Shown here piece after piece: positions 7,703 through 15,443 of a DNA stretch of 64,000 nt. This DNA comes from Streptomyces flaveolus (lineage in GTDB: Bacteria; Actinomycetota; Actinomycetes; Streptomycetales; Streptomycetaceae), in NCBI RefSeq assembly GCF_014648815.1, contig NZ_BMRV01000016.1, positions 62,001 through 126,000 of the forward strand, given 5' to 3'. The stretch's first letter is position 1; every line of letters begins with the position of its first letter. A program made the position numbers and the translations under genes. The notes beneath the pieces were generated by a model. That model was given only the letters and a program-made list of their open reading frames with translations, was not told where the DNA came from and did no database searches.

Positions 7703-8500
7703 TCAGGAGACGGGCTTGAGGTTCGGCATCTCCCCCTCGGTCTTCGTGATGTCGATCACGGAGAAGTTCGCGCCCTGCGGGTCGCTGAGCGCCGCGAAGC
7801 GGCCGAACGGGGTGTCCATGGGGCCGAAGCGCAGGACACCGCCGAGCTTGGTGGCGCGGGCCACGGCGTCGTCGCAGTCCGCGACGGTGAAGTAGACGTT
7901 GATGTAGGGCGCCACCTCGGGAGGGAATTCCTCCGTCATCCGCATCCGGCCCAGGACGGGGCGGTCGCCCAGGTCGAAGACGCGGAAGTCCACGTGCTCG
8001 TCCTCCATCTGCTTCGCCCCGTAGGAGAAGACGGCGGGGAAGAACGCGTCCGATTTGTCGGGTTCACGGGTGAAGACCTCGGCCCAGCAGTACGCGCCGG
8101 GCTCGGCCATCGCCTCGAAGCCCTCGTGGGTGCCGCCCTGCCAGACGCCGAACACGACGCCGCCCGGGTCGCGGGCCAGGCACATGGTGCCGAAGTCGCC
8201 GACCTGCATGGGCTCCATCAGCAGCTCGCCGCCGGCCTCGCGGATGCGGCCGGCGGTCGCGGCGGCGTCCGGGGAGGCGAAGTAGAGGCACCACTGGGAC
8301 TGGTCCTCCTGGCCGGGCGGCGGCGGGACCACCGCGGCGACCGCCTTGCCGTTCGCGTAGCACTGGGTGTAGTTGCCGTACTCCGACGACGACTCGCCGA
8401 AGGTCCAGCCGAGGACGTCGCCATAGAAGCTCTTGGCCCCTTCGACGTCACTGAACATCGCGTCGGCCCAACAAGGGGCTCCCTCGGGTTGCACGGCCAT
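7703..8500 (-). CDS. Two-domain VOC (glyoxalase-like) protein
   Basis: A 265-residue protein built of two vicinal-oxygen-chelate domains of about 120 residues each. The first opens CWADAMFSDVEGAKSFYGDVLGWTFG and ends GGVVFGVWQ; the second opens YCWAEVFTREPDKSDAFFPAVFSYG and ends PQGANFSVID. This is the arrangement of Streptomyces proteins called hydrolases or bleomycin-resistance-like. Metal ligands and substrate cannot be assigned confidently. It lies between RNase H and another VOC gene on the same strand, but 168 bases separate the VOC genes, so they may not be one operon. Confidence 0.85.
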   Translation of the reverse strand: MAVQPEGAPCWADAMFSDVEGAKSFYGDVLGWTFGESSSEYGNYTQCYANGKAVAAVVPPPPGQEDQSQWCLYFASPDAAATAGRIREAGGELLMEPMQVGDFGTMCLARDPGGVVFGVWQGGTHEGFEAMAEPGAYCWAEVFTREPDKSDAFFPAVFSYGAKQMEDEHVDFRVFDLGDRPVLGRMRMTEEFPPEVAPYINVYFTVADCDDAVARATKLGGVLRFGPMDTPFGRFAALSDPQGANFSVIDITKTEGEMPNLKPVS

Positions 8501-8668
8501 GACTGCCGCCTCCGCATTGCTGAATGTGCCGGATGGTTGTGGTGGTGCGGACGGAGTGAAAGGTCCGTTTCCTCACGCTAGTCATCACGGCCCGGCCCCG
8601 CGCGCCGAGCGCCGCGGTCCTGGACGGGCCGGATGCGGTCCGCCGTGCCCGGGCACGGCTGCGGCGCC

Positions 8669-9151
8669 TCACTGTCCCGCGTACGCCTTCTCCAGCTCGG
8701 CGATGTCGAGCTTGCCCATCGACATCATCGCCTTGAAGGCACGCGCGGCCCTGGCCGGGTCCTCGTCGCGGAACATCTCCTCGATCCGGACGGGCACGAC
8801 CTGCCACGACACCCCGAACCGGTCCTTGAGCCAGCCGCACGGGCCGTGCTCGCCGCCGCCCTCGACGAGCTTGGCCCAGTAGTGGTCGACCTCCTCCTGG
8901 GTCTCGCACATGACCTGGAAGGAGACGGCCTCGTTGAAGGTGAACTGGGGCCCGCCGTTGAGGGCGACGAACCGCTGGCCGTTGGCCGTGAAGTCGACGG
9001 TCAGGACAGTGCCGGCGGTGCCGGGCGCACCCTCGGGATAGTGGGTGACGGCACCGATGGCCGAGTTCTTGAAGACGGAGACGTAGAACTCGGCGGCCTC
9101 CTCCGCCTGGCCGTCGAACCAGAGACACGTGGTGAATCCGTCGGTGGTCAT
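8669..9151 (-). CDS. PhnB-like VOC family protein
   Basis: A 160-residue protein of the PhnB/3-demethylubiquinone methyltransferase-like VOC group. Diagnostic stretches are TCLWFDGQAEEAAEFYVSVFKNS, VLTVDFTANGQRFVALNGG and GPCGWLKDRFGVSWQVVP. Members are annotated as methyltransferases but many lack methyl-transfer activity. The start at 9151 was chosen because GGGAGG lies five bases upstream and the protein matches family length; a longer frame upstream is unsupported. It is divergent from clpP3 across a 300-base region that carries the PopR box. Confidence 0.87.
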   Translation of the reverse strand: MTTDGFTTCLWFDGQAEEAAEFYVSVFKNSAIGAVTHYPEGAPGTAGTVLTVDFTANGQRFVALNGGPQFTFNEAVSFQVMCETQEEVDHYWAKLVEGGGEHGPCGWLKDRFGVSWQVVPVRIEEMFRDEDPARAARAFKAMMSMGKLDIAELEKAYAGQ

Positions 9152-9286
9152 GAGTACCTCCCGGGCGCGGGTGTGGAACGCGGTCACCACTGTCGACCGG
9201 CGTGGGTCCGGGAACTCATCGGTCGTCGCGCCGAATGTTTCCGCGGCACCCCGCGCCGGCCGCGTGAGCGCTCTGCCCACGGCGAA

Positions 9287-9301
9287 TCTGCCGCGGGCAG
9301 A
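9287..9301 (+). promoter_or_regulatory. PopR box of the clpP3-clpP4 promoter
   Basis: TCTGCC-GCG-GGCAGA is a perfect palindrome, and TCTGCC-3N-GGCAGA is the PopR recognition sequence I recall from S. lividans work. A second half site CTCTGCCC at 9271 pairs with the same downstream arm, giving a wider inverted repeat. The box lies 150 bases upstream of clpP3. The rest of this 300-base gap (9152-9451) holds no convincing gene. Confidence 0.75.
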
Positions 9302-9417
9302 GAAATCCCCGCGGGGCGGGCCCCGGGCCGAGAGTGGAGGAACCGCGGCGCACCAGCCGCTCACGACTTCCTCGACGACTCGACCATTCGATACCTCGCC
9401 GCATCACCACATCGCGT

Positions 9418-9441
9418 CATCGACACATCGACACATCGACA
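9418..9441 (+). repeat. Triple 8-base tandem repeat in the clpP3 leader
   Basis: Three perfect head-to-tail copies of CATCGACA run directly into the AAGGAG ribosome-binding site of clpP3. The leader just upstream is also unusually A/C-rich for this genome. Confidence 0.8.
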
Positions 9442-9451
9442 AGGAGCGCCG

Positions 9452-10108
9452 ATGTCTCCATTCACCACCGGCCCGGCGCCGGCCACGCTTCCCCGCGCGG
9501 AGGAGGGCGACACCCCCGCTACCCGGTTCGACGACCATCTGGCCGCGCAACTGCTCGCACAGCGCATCGTGCTGCTGGGCACGCAGGTCGACGAGGTCTC
9601 CGCCAACCGGGTCTGCGCCCAGTTGCTGATCCTCTCGGCGGAGGACCCGCGCACCGACATCAGCCTGTACATCAACAGCCCCGGCGGCTCGGTGCACGCG
9701 GGGCTCGCCATCTACGACACGATGCGGCTGATCCCCAACGACGTGGCGACGCTCGCCATGGGCTTCGCCGCCAGCATGGGGCAGTTCCTGCTCAGCGTCG
9801 GCGCGGCGGGCAAGCGGTACGCCCTGCCGAACGCGCGGGTCATGATGCACCAGCCGTCGGCCGGCATCGGCGGCACCACCGCCGACATCGAGATCCAGGC
9901 GGACAACCTGGAGTTCACCAAGCGGACAATCGAGCGGATCACCGCCGAGCACACCGGCCAGAGCCCGGAGACGATCTCCCGGGACGGCGACCGCGACCGC
10001 TGGTTCACGGCCGAGGAGGCCAGGGAGTACGGCATGGTCGACCGGGTCGTGGAGTCCCTCGCGGACGTCCGCCCGGCCGCTTCGCGACGCAGGATGGGGT
10101 TGCAGTGA
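9452..10108 (+). CDS. clpP3: ATP-dependent Clp protease proteolytic subunit ClpP3
   Basis: A 218-residue ClpP subunit, slightly longer than the usual 195-200 through an N-terminal extension that may be processed. The serine-protease triad is complete: S108 (GFAASMGQ), H133 (RVMMHQP) and D178 (ISRDGDRDRW). It would form a barrel with ClpP4 that degrades proteins delivered by Clp ATPases. In S. lividans clpP3-clpP4 is silent unless ClpP1P2 is impaired, and PopR then activates it. The ATG has AAGGAG six bases upstream, and the stop codon overlaps the clpP4 start by one base, indicating translational coupling. Confidence 0.93.
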   Translation: MSPFTTGPAPATLPRAEEGDTPATRFDDHLAAQLLAQRIVLLGTQVDEVSANRVCAQLLILSAEDPRTDISLYINSPGGSVHAGLAIYDTMRLIPNDVATLAMGFAASMGQFLLSVGAAGKRYALPNARVMMHQPSAGIGGTTADIEIQADNLEFTKRTIERITAEHTGQSPETISRDGDRDRWFTAEEAREYGMVDRVVESLADVRPAASRRRMGLQ

Positions 10109-10710
10109 TGGGGAGCTACACGATTCCGAACGTCGTCGAGCGCACCCCGCAGGGCGAGCGGTCCTACGACGTGTTCAGCCGGCTGCTGTCGGAGCGGATC
10201 ATCTTCCTGGGCACCGAGATCGACGACGGCGTGGCCAACGTCGTCATCGCGCAGCTCCTGCACCTGGAGTCGTCGGCCCCGGAGAGCGAGATCGCGATCT
10301 ACATCAACTCCCCCGGCGGCTCGTTCACGTCGCTGATGGCGATCTACGACACGATGACGTTCGTCCAGGCGCCGATCTCGACGTTCTGCGTCGGGCAGGC
10401 TGCCTCCACGGCGGCCGTGCTGCTGGCCGGCGGGGACGCGGGGCGCCGGTTCGTCCTGGAGCACTCGCGGGTGCTGCTCGGACAGCCGGCCAGCGGCGGA
10501 CGGCAGGGCACGGTCTCCGATCTGGCCCTGCAGGCCAAGGAGATGGTGCGGATCCGCTCCCAGGTCGAGGAGGTGCTGGCCCGGCACACGCGGCACGACC
10601 CGGCGACGCTGCGCGCGGACATGGACCGCGACAAGGTGTTCACCGCCGAGGAGGCCGTGGCCTACGGGCTGGCCGACGAGGTGCTCAGCCGGCGCCTCGT
10701 GAGGGTGTGA
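10108..10710 (+). CDS. clpP4: ClpP4 subunit lacking the catalytic histidine
   Basis: A 200-residue ClpP-family subunit that starts on the last base of clpP3. The nucleophile S100 (GQAASTAAVLL) and acid D171 (DMDRDKVF) are present. The histidine position, normally MMHQP or MIHQP, reads LLGQP with glycine at 125 (codon GGA at 10480). By homology this subunit should be proteolytically inactive or strongly impaired, like ClpR subunits of cyanobacteria and plastids. It may serve structural or gating roles in a mixed ClpP3-ClpP4 barrel. A very strong hairpin follows immediately. Confidence 0.9.
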   Translation: MGSYTIPNVVERTPQGERSYDVFSRLLSERIIFLGTEIDDGVANVVIAQLLHLESSAPESEIAIYINSPGGSFTSLMAIYDTMTFVQAPISTFCVGQAASTAAVLLAGGDAGRRFVLEHSRVLLGQPASGGRQGTVSDLALQAKEMVRIRSQVEEVLARHTRHDPATLRADMDRDKVFTAEEAVAYGLADEVLSRRLVRV

Positions 10711-10730
10711 GCGGTGCGGGTGTGAGACGT

Positions 10731-10781
10731 CGGCCCGGTGCTTCGCGACGACCGTGACCGTCGTCGCGAAGCACCGGGCCG
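10731..10781. terminator. Very strong bidirectional terminator between clpP4 and popR
   Basis: A perfect 22-base-pair stem (arms 10731-10752 and 10760-10781) with a seven-base loop lies exactly between the convergent 3' ends of clpP4 and popR. No T-run follows, as is common for Streptomyces terminators. Confidence 0.85.
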
Positions 10782-10798
10782 GACAGCGGGACACCCCG

Positions 10799-11191
10799 TC
10801 AGGCGGCCAGGCACATCCCGTCGTACCGGGCGCCGGAGGCACCGCGGCCGTGGCCGGCGCCGCTGTGCCGCGCGGTGAGGCGGATCAGCTCGCCCTGGGC
10901 CCGCGCCAGCAGGTCGCCCAGGCCCATGCCGAGGGCGCCCGCGGCGGCGGCGAGGACCTCCGACGAGGCCTCCTTGCGGCCGCGTTCCACCTCCGAGAGA
11001 TACGGCATCGAGATGCGCGCGCTCTCCGCGACGTCCTTCAGGGTGCGTTCCTGGGCCTGGCGTTCACGCCTCAGGACGTCGCCGACCAGATCGCGCCACA
11101 GGGGCTCTCTGACGGGGGGACGGTCCTCCGGGCGCGCGGTCGGCGGGCGCAGGGGAATGACGCGGGCTTCGTTCGGCACGTGGCTGGTCAC
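10799..11191 (-). CDS. popR: PopR/ClgR-type XRE regulator of clp genes
   Basis: A 130-residue XRE-family activator. The helix-turn-helix lies around 45-70 (RTLKDVAESARISMPYLSEVERGRKEAS), followed by the typical LGMGLGDLLARAQ helix. The protein ends MCLAA. In S. lividans PopR is degraded by ClpP1P2 through two C-terminal alanines, so this tail fits a built-in degron. Position beside clpP3-clpP4 favours PopR over its paralogue ClgR. Expected logic: when ClpP1P2 fails, PopR accumulates, binds the box at 9287 and turns on the backup protease. Confidence 0.87.
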   Translation of the reverse strand: MTSHVPNEARVIPLRPPTARPEDRPPVREPLWRDLVGDVLRRERQAQERTLKDVAESARISMPYLSEVERGRKEASSEVLAAAAGALGMGLGDLLARAQGELIRLTARHSGAGHGRGASGARYDGMCLAA

Positions 11192-11228
11192 GTCTACAGC
11201 CTAGGAGTCCGGCGGCCGGGGGGAAGGG

Positions 11229-11258
11229 GGCGGCATTTCGCCCACAGGGAAATCCGCC
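11229..11258 (-). promoter_or_regulatory. Inverted repeat upstream of popR
   Basis: GGCGGCATTTC (11229) and GAAATCCGCC (ending 11258) pair over most of their length around a nine-base spacer, about 40 bases upstream of the popR start. It does not match the PopR box. It may be an operator for another regulator or mark the promoter; function unknown. Confidence 0.35.
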
Positions 11259-11385
11259 GGAGGACGGCTTCCGCGACAGGCGCGTCCTGGTGCCGCCCGC
11301 CGCTCACCGGCCTAGTGTGGAAGGAGAAACAGCACCCGCGACGACGCCGCGGTCAGCCAATTCGCGCCACCCGTGAAACCGGGTG

Positions 11386-11410
11386 GCATGTACGGGCGCG
11401 TCCCGGGTAC
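11386..11410 (+). promoter_or_regulatory. SigB-family promoter of the sigma factor gene
   Basis: GCAT, 15 bases, GGGTAC matches the SigB-family consensus exactly. It ends 56 bases before the sigma factor start, consistent with positive autoregulation as seen in this sigma family. Confidence 0.65.
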
Positions 11411-11466
11411 CCGCCAACGGTAAGGACCTGGGCAGACGCCCAACCGTGACGTTCGTGGGAGAGGTA

Positions 11467-12354
11467 ATGGAGACCGCCGTGATCCGGCCGGAAGCGCAGG
11501 TCGTCGGGAAGACCACCGAGAGCGGGACGGACGACGGGTCACTGCCGGGTGTCGTGGACCCGCGCACCGTGGCCCCGCGTGACGCACGGCAGCTGTCCCG
11601 TCAGTTCTTCCAGCGCCTGACGGAGCTCGAAGAGGGCACGCACGAGTACCAGTACGCGCGCAACACGCTCATCGAGATGAACATGTCGCTCGTGCGCTTC
11701 GCCGCCGGCCGGTTCCGCGGCCGTGGCGACGACATGGAGGACATCGTCCAGACCGGCATGATCGGCCTGATCAAGGCCATCGACCGGTTCGAGCTGTCCC
11801 GCGAGGTCGAGTTCACCTCCTTCGCGCTGCCGTACATCGTCGGCGAGATCAAGCGCTTCTTCCGCGACACCACGTGGGCGGTGCACGTGCCGCGGCGGCT
11901 CCAGGAGCTGCGCGTGGAGCTGGCCAAGGCCCGCGAGGAGCTGTCCAGCAGGCTGGACCGTGAGCCCACCGTCGCCGAACTCGCCACGCTGATGAACATC
12001 AGCGAGAAGGAGGTGGTCGAGGGCCAGATCGCGTCCAACGGCTACAACTCCTCCTCGCTGGACGCCGCGCTGACCGGGGACGGCCCCGAGGGCGGCGAGT
12101 CGGTGCTGGCGGACTTCATCGGTGTGGAGGAGGACGGGCTGCGGCTCGTCGAGGACTTCCATTCGCTCGCCCCGCTGATGGCCGAGCTCAGCGAGCGCGA
12201 CCGGCAGATCATCCACATGCGGTTCGTGGAGGAGGCCACCCAGGCGGAGATCGGCGAACAGCTCGGCTGCTCGCAGATGCACGTGTCCCGGCTGATCAAG
12301 CGGATCATCACCCGGCTGCGCGAGGGCATGCTCGGCGAGCTGGGCTGCGCCTGA
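11467..12354 (+). CDS. sigL: SigB/SigF-family RNA polymerase sigma factor, probably SigL
   Basis: A 295-residue group 3 sigma factor of the SigB/F/G family. A variable N-terminus leads to region 2 (ARNTLIEMNMSLVRFAAGRF, DIVQTGMIGLIKAIDRFE, FTSFALPYIVGEIKRFFRD), region 3 (PTVAELATLMNISEKEVVEG) and region 4 with HTH (TQAEIGEQLGCSQMHVSRLIKRI). It directs RNA polymerase to GNNT-N14-16-GGGTAC/T promoters in stress and development. The symbol rests on remembered synteny: sigL adjoins popR and clpP3-clpP4 in S. coelicolor. The ATG with GGAGAGG was chosen; a GTG 21 bases upstream is possible. It faces a putative anti-sigma ATPase gene. Confidence 0.88.
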   Translation: METAVIRPEAQVVGKTTESGTDDGSLPGVVDPRTVAPRDARQLSRQFFQRLTELEEGTHEYQYARNTLIEMNMSLVRFAAGRFRGRGDDMEDIVQTGMIGLIKAIDRFELSREVEFTSFALPYIVGEIKRFFRDTTWAVHVPRRLQELRVELAKAREELSSRLDREPTVAELATLMNISEKEVVEGQIASNGYNSSSLDAALTGDGPEGGESVLADFIGVEEDGLRLVEDFHSLAPLMAELSERDRQIIHMRFVEEATQAEIGEQLGCSQMHVSRLIKRIITRLREGMLGELGCA

Positions 12355-12371
12355 CACCGACGACGACACCG

Positions 12372-12397
12372 CCCCGGGGTTGCTCACGACCCCGGGG
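12372..12397. terminator. Bidirectional terminator after the sigma factor
   Basis: CCCCGGGGT (12372) and ACCCCGGGG (ending 12397) form a nine-base-pair stem with an eight-base loop between the convergent sigma factor and ATPase genes. A short T-rich stretch (TTCGTTTGT) follows on the plus strand. Confidence 0.75.
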
Positions 12398-12460
12398 TGC
12401 TTCGTTTGTCCTGAGGTGTTCTTCGAGGTGTCCTGACGTGCCGGCGGGCCGACGCGCCGG

Positions 12461-12916
12461 TCATTCCTCGGTGAGGCGCACCACCGCGCTCACCCGCTTG
12501 CCCACCGGCACCCGCTCGACGGCGACCGTCTCGGCGAGGGCGTGGACGATCTCGAGTCCGTGCCGGCCGACGCGTTCGGGGTCGCGGGGGAAACGCCGGG
12601 GCACGGCGCCGCTGCTGTCGTAGACGGTCACCGTCACGGAGGCGTCCGTACCCTCCAGCTCCAGGATGTACGGCCCCTGGCTGTGCCGGTCGGCGTTGGT
12701 GACCAGTTCGCTCACCACCAGGAGCACCGCGCCGTCGGCCTGCCGGCCGATCGTGGCGCACCACTCGGTCCTGAGCTGGTCGAGGAAGATCGAGGCGAGG
12801 TGACGCGCTTCCGCGATGCATCCGGGCTCGCCGGTGTAGTGGGCCGCGCGCCTCAGCGGTTCCACGGGTACGTCGAAGCCAGTCGGTATCACTGCCCCGT
12901 CCAGGTATTCGGTCAT
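12461..12916 (-). CDS. RsbW/SpoIIAB-like ATPase, putative anti-sigma factor
   Basis: A 151-residue GHKL-fold ATPase of the small RsbW/SpoIIAB-like type common in Streptomyces. The N box is visible in LVVSELVTNADRHS, a G1-like motif in VYDSSG, and a G2-like GRHGLEIVHAL. Such proteins bind ATP and sequester SigB-family sigma factors, or phosphorylate anti-anti-sigma partners. It converges on the adjacent SigB-family gene, and both genes carry exact SigB-type promoters, which supports a regulator-antagonist pair. Pairing is inferred; Streptomyces has dozens of these ATPases. Confidence 0.82.
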   Translation of the reverse strand: MTEYLDGAVIPTGFDVPVEPLRRAAHYTGEPGCIAEARHLASIFLDQLRTEWCATIGRQADGAVLLVVSELVTNADRHSQGPYILELEGTDASVTVTVYDSSGAVPRRFPRDPERVGRHGLEIVHALAETVAVERVPVGKRVSAVVRLTEE

Positions 12917-12967
12917 GCGTTTCTCTCTCGGAAGCCGGACTGGCCGGACGCTACTGCACGAGTCCTC

Positions 12968-12992
12968 GTACCCCGGGTTCGGCGTCGCAGTC
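12968..12992 (-). promoter_or_regulatory. SigB-family promoter of the RsbW-like gene
   Basis: Read on the minus strand: GACT, 15 bases, GGGTAC, an exact SigB-family match. The -10 element ends about 50 bases before the ATPase start at 12916, which would give negative feedback on the sigma factor. Confidence 0.6.
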
Positions 12993-13062
12993 CACCTCTT
13001 CTCGCAGTGCGGGAATCGTCACAGTCACCCGGGGAACCCGGAGATTACGGGAAGGGTGTGCG

Positions 13063-13644
13063 ATGAACGAATTGATGGGCGCGCGCAGTCTCACCACCCG
13101 GCCGGTGGTCACCCTGGGCGGGGACGCCGTCGCCCATGTCAAGGACACCGTCTTCGACGCCGCGGCCGGGCGGATCACGGGTTTCACGCTGAGCGGACGG
13201 GGCCTGTCCGGGCCGATGAAGGAAGGTCTTCCGTGGTCGGCGGTGTACGCGCTCGGCCACGACGCGGTGATGGTCCGCGACCGGCGGGGTCTGGTCAGCA
13301 CGGCGCTGCTGATGGTGCACCAGGAGACGCTCCGCGCCCGGCTGCTGGGGGCGAGCGTGCTGACGGACGCGGGCACCGAGGTCGGCACCGTGCTCGACGT
13401 CGTGGTGGAGGGCGGCACCGGCGGGCGGGTCGTCGGCTTCCGGGTGGCGGCGAGCAAACGGTTCTCCCCGGGCCCGGCCCGCCACCGGCGCAAGGTGTAC
13501 GTGGCACGGGGACAGACGCTGACGGTCGCCGGCCGGGCGCTCGTCCTTCCCATGGACGCCGTGCGGCACGTGGCCGACGACCTGGCGGGCTTCACGGCCC
13601 TGGTCGGCGGTGTGCCCGGCAGCCGGCGGGGTTCGCCGTCGTGA
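13063..13644 (+). CDS. PRC-barrel domain protein (two repeats)
   Basis: A 193-residue protein with two PRC-barrel-like beta domains. The first is about 8-75 (GARSLTTRPVVTLGGDAVAHVKDTVFDAAAGRITGFTL); the second is about 85-175 (LLGASVLTDAGTEVGTVLDVVVEGGTGGRVVGFRV). PRC barrels occur in photosynthetic reaction centres and in RNA-processing or stress proteins; in actinobacteria their role is mostly unknown. GGGAAGG lies eight bases before the ATG. Its stop overlaps the next PRC-barrel gene by one base, so the two form an operon. The divergent neighbour is the RsbW-like gene. Confidence 0.8.
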   Translation: MNELMGARSLTTRPVVTLGGDAVAHVKDTVFDAAAGRITGFTLSGRGLSGPMKEGLPWSAVYALGHDAVMVRDRRGLVSTALLMVHQETLRARLLGASVLTDAGTEVGTVLDVVVEGGTGGRVVGFRVAASKRFSPGPARHRRKVYVARGQTLTVAGRALVLPMDAVRHVADDLAGFTALVGGVPGSRRGSPS

Positions 13645-14057
13645 TGCTGTTCACCGAGGTGCGGGGGCTTCCCGTGCTGAGCCGGGACGGGGACCGGAGG
13701 CTGGGTGCCGTCACGTCCCTGACGGTGGACGCCGCCTCCGGCGTGGTCAGCCATCTGCGGTTCCGCGCCGGCCGCCTGCGCGGGGAGACCGTGCTGGCCT
13801 GGGAGGCGGTGCGCTCCCTCGGCCCCGGGGCCGTCCGGGTCGGTGCGGTGACCCCGCCGGACGTGGTGCCGCCGGGTCACGACCTGCTGGGCCGACGGGT
13901 CCTGACCGAGGCGGGCGTCGAGCGCGGCACGGTGCTGGACGTGGCGTTCGATCCACGGAGCGGCCGCGTCCTGGCGCTGTTCACCACGCGGGGCGAGCTG
14001 CCGCCCGGCCGCATGAGGGGCCTCGGCGATCACGCTCTCGTCGTCCGGGCGGACTGA
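13644..14057 (+). CDS. Second PRC-barrel domain protein
   Basis: A 137-residue protein with the same strand pattern as its upstream partner: LFTEVRGLPVLSRDGDRRLGAVTSLTVDAASGVVSHLRFRA, then LLGRRVLTEAGVERGTVLDVAFDPRSGRVLALFTT. It starts on the last base of the preceding gene and so is probably translationally coupled. The pair likely arose by duplication and may assemble together. A GTG immediately before the ATG is an alternative start. Function unknown. Confidence 0.78.
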   Translation: MLFTEVRGLPVLSRDGDRRLGAVTSLTVDAASGVVSHLRFRAGRLRGETVLAWEAVRSLGPGAVRVGAVTPPDVVPPGHDLLGRRVLTEAGVERGTVLDVAFDPRSGRVLALFTTRGELPPGRMRGLGDHALVVRAD

Positions 14058-14138
14058 ACCCGGACATCCGGGGGCGGACACGACGCGGACGGCCCCGCCG
14101 GGAGGGCGCGGCGCGCGGGTGCTGCTTAGCGTGGCGGC

Positions 14139-15416
14139 GTGAACGCGCGAACCCCCTCCGGTCCGGCAGTGGCCCGTCACGGCTGGGCGCAGGCCCTCGC
14201 CACGGTGCTGGCCGGGCTGGTCGCCATGGGCGCCGTGGCCGCGTTCGGGCTGTGGGCGGCCGGCGCGACGGACCTGCCCGAGGCCGCCTTCCCCCGGGTC
14301 GTCACGGCGACGGTCGTCGCCGCCGTGGGCGGTTCGCTGGAGCTGTCCGGGGACGCCGGGGGGCTCGCGGACACCGACGCGGGGCTGACCGTGATGCCGC
14401 TGTCCGTCACGCTGGCCGGGGCGCTGGTGATCGCCTCGGGGTTCCTGCGGCCGCTGCGTCACCGGGCGGTCGCCGGCGCCGGGGAGCTGGCCGGCTGGGC
14501 CGGCCGCATCGGCGTGCTGTGGCTGCTCGCCCTCATCGGACTGGCCTTCGCCTCGCGGCAGACCTTCGAGGTGCCGCTCGGCGAGGGAGTGCTCGACGAC
14601 CTCGGTGACCTCTTCGGCATCACCCCTCGGATCGGCTTCACCACCGACGTTCCGCTGACCGTGCTGTTCGGACTGCTGTGGCTGGCGGGGGTGCTCGTCC
14701 TGGCCCTGCTGGTGTCGCGCGGGGCGCCGCTGCCGGGGCGGCTGCTGCGCTTCCAGGCGTCGGTGCGGCCGGTGGCGTACGCGATGGTGGCGCTGCTGCT
14801 CGCGTACGTCGTCGTCGGTGTCGTCATCGGCCTGGTCGTCGCCGGTACCCGTGGGCACCCGGCGGACACCTTCGCCGTGCTGCTGCTCGGTCTGCCGAAC
14901 CTGACGTGGCCGGCGCTCACCATCGGCCTCGGCGCCACCTGGAACGGGCGGGTGGAGGGGCCCTTCGGGCTGCCGATGCCGCAGGTGCTCGACGAGGTGC
15001 TGCGCACGCCGGACGTCTCCACGGTGGATCTGGGCACGCTCACCGAGCGGGACGGGCGGATGTGGTGGCTCCTGGTCGCGGCCGTGGTGCTGCTCCTGGC
15101 CGCCGGGTGTCTGGCGGCGGCCCGCTCCCCGGCCGGGACGCCGGCCTGGCGGCACGCCGTGCACCTGGCCCTCGCGCTGGCGCTCACGGTGCTCATGATC
15201 TGCGCGGTGGGCCGGCTCTCCGCGTACTACGGCCTGTCGGTGCTCGGCATCGGCGACCTGGGCGGAGGGCTGTCCGGGCGGTTGTTCCTGCGCCTGCGGC
15301 TGTGGGGCGCGGTCGGCCTCGCCCTGCTGTGGGGCCTGGTCACCGGGTTCCTCGGCGCGCTGCTCGTGCGAGGGGTGCGCGGCAGGGGCGGCGCGGCCCG
15401 GGCGGGCTCGGTCTAG
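14139..15416 (+). CDS. Streptophobe-family multispanning membrane protein
   Basis: A 425-residue, strongly hydrophobic protein with about nine to ten membrane helices, matching the Streptomyces-specific streptophobe family. Notable segments include ATVLAGLVAMGAVAAFGLW, LSVTLAGALVIASGF, MVALLLAYVVVGVVIGLVV and a C-terminal LLWGLVTGFLGALLV. Extracytoplasmic loops contain a conserved-looking NLTWPALTIGLGATWNG stretch. The family has no known role. The GTG start lacks a clear ribosome-binding site. It follows the PRC-barrel pair by 81 bases. Confidence 0.8.
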   Translation: MNARTPSGPAVARHGWAQALATVLAGLVAMGAVAAFGLWAAGATDLPEAAFPRVVTATVVAAVGGSLELSGDAGGLADTDAGLTVMPLSVTLAGALVIASGFLRPLRHRAVAGAGELAGWAGRIGVLWLLALIGLAFASRQTFEVPLGEGVLDDLGDLFGITPRIGFTTDVPLTVLFGLLWLAGVLVLALLVSRGAPLPGRLLRFQASVRPVAYAMVALLLAYVVVGVVIGLVVAGTRGHPADTFAVLLLGLPNLTWPALTIGLGATWNGRVEGPFGLPMPQVLDEVLRTPDVSTVDLGTLTERDGRMWWLLVAAVVLLLAAGCLAAARSPAGTPAWRHAVHLALALALTVLMICAVGRLSAYYGLSVLGIGDLGGGLSGRLFLRLRLWGAVGLALLWGLVTGFLGALLVRGVRGRGGAARAGSV

Positions 15417-15443
15417 GGTCCCGCTGCCGCTCGCGGCGCGGGC

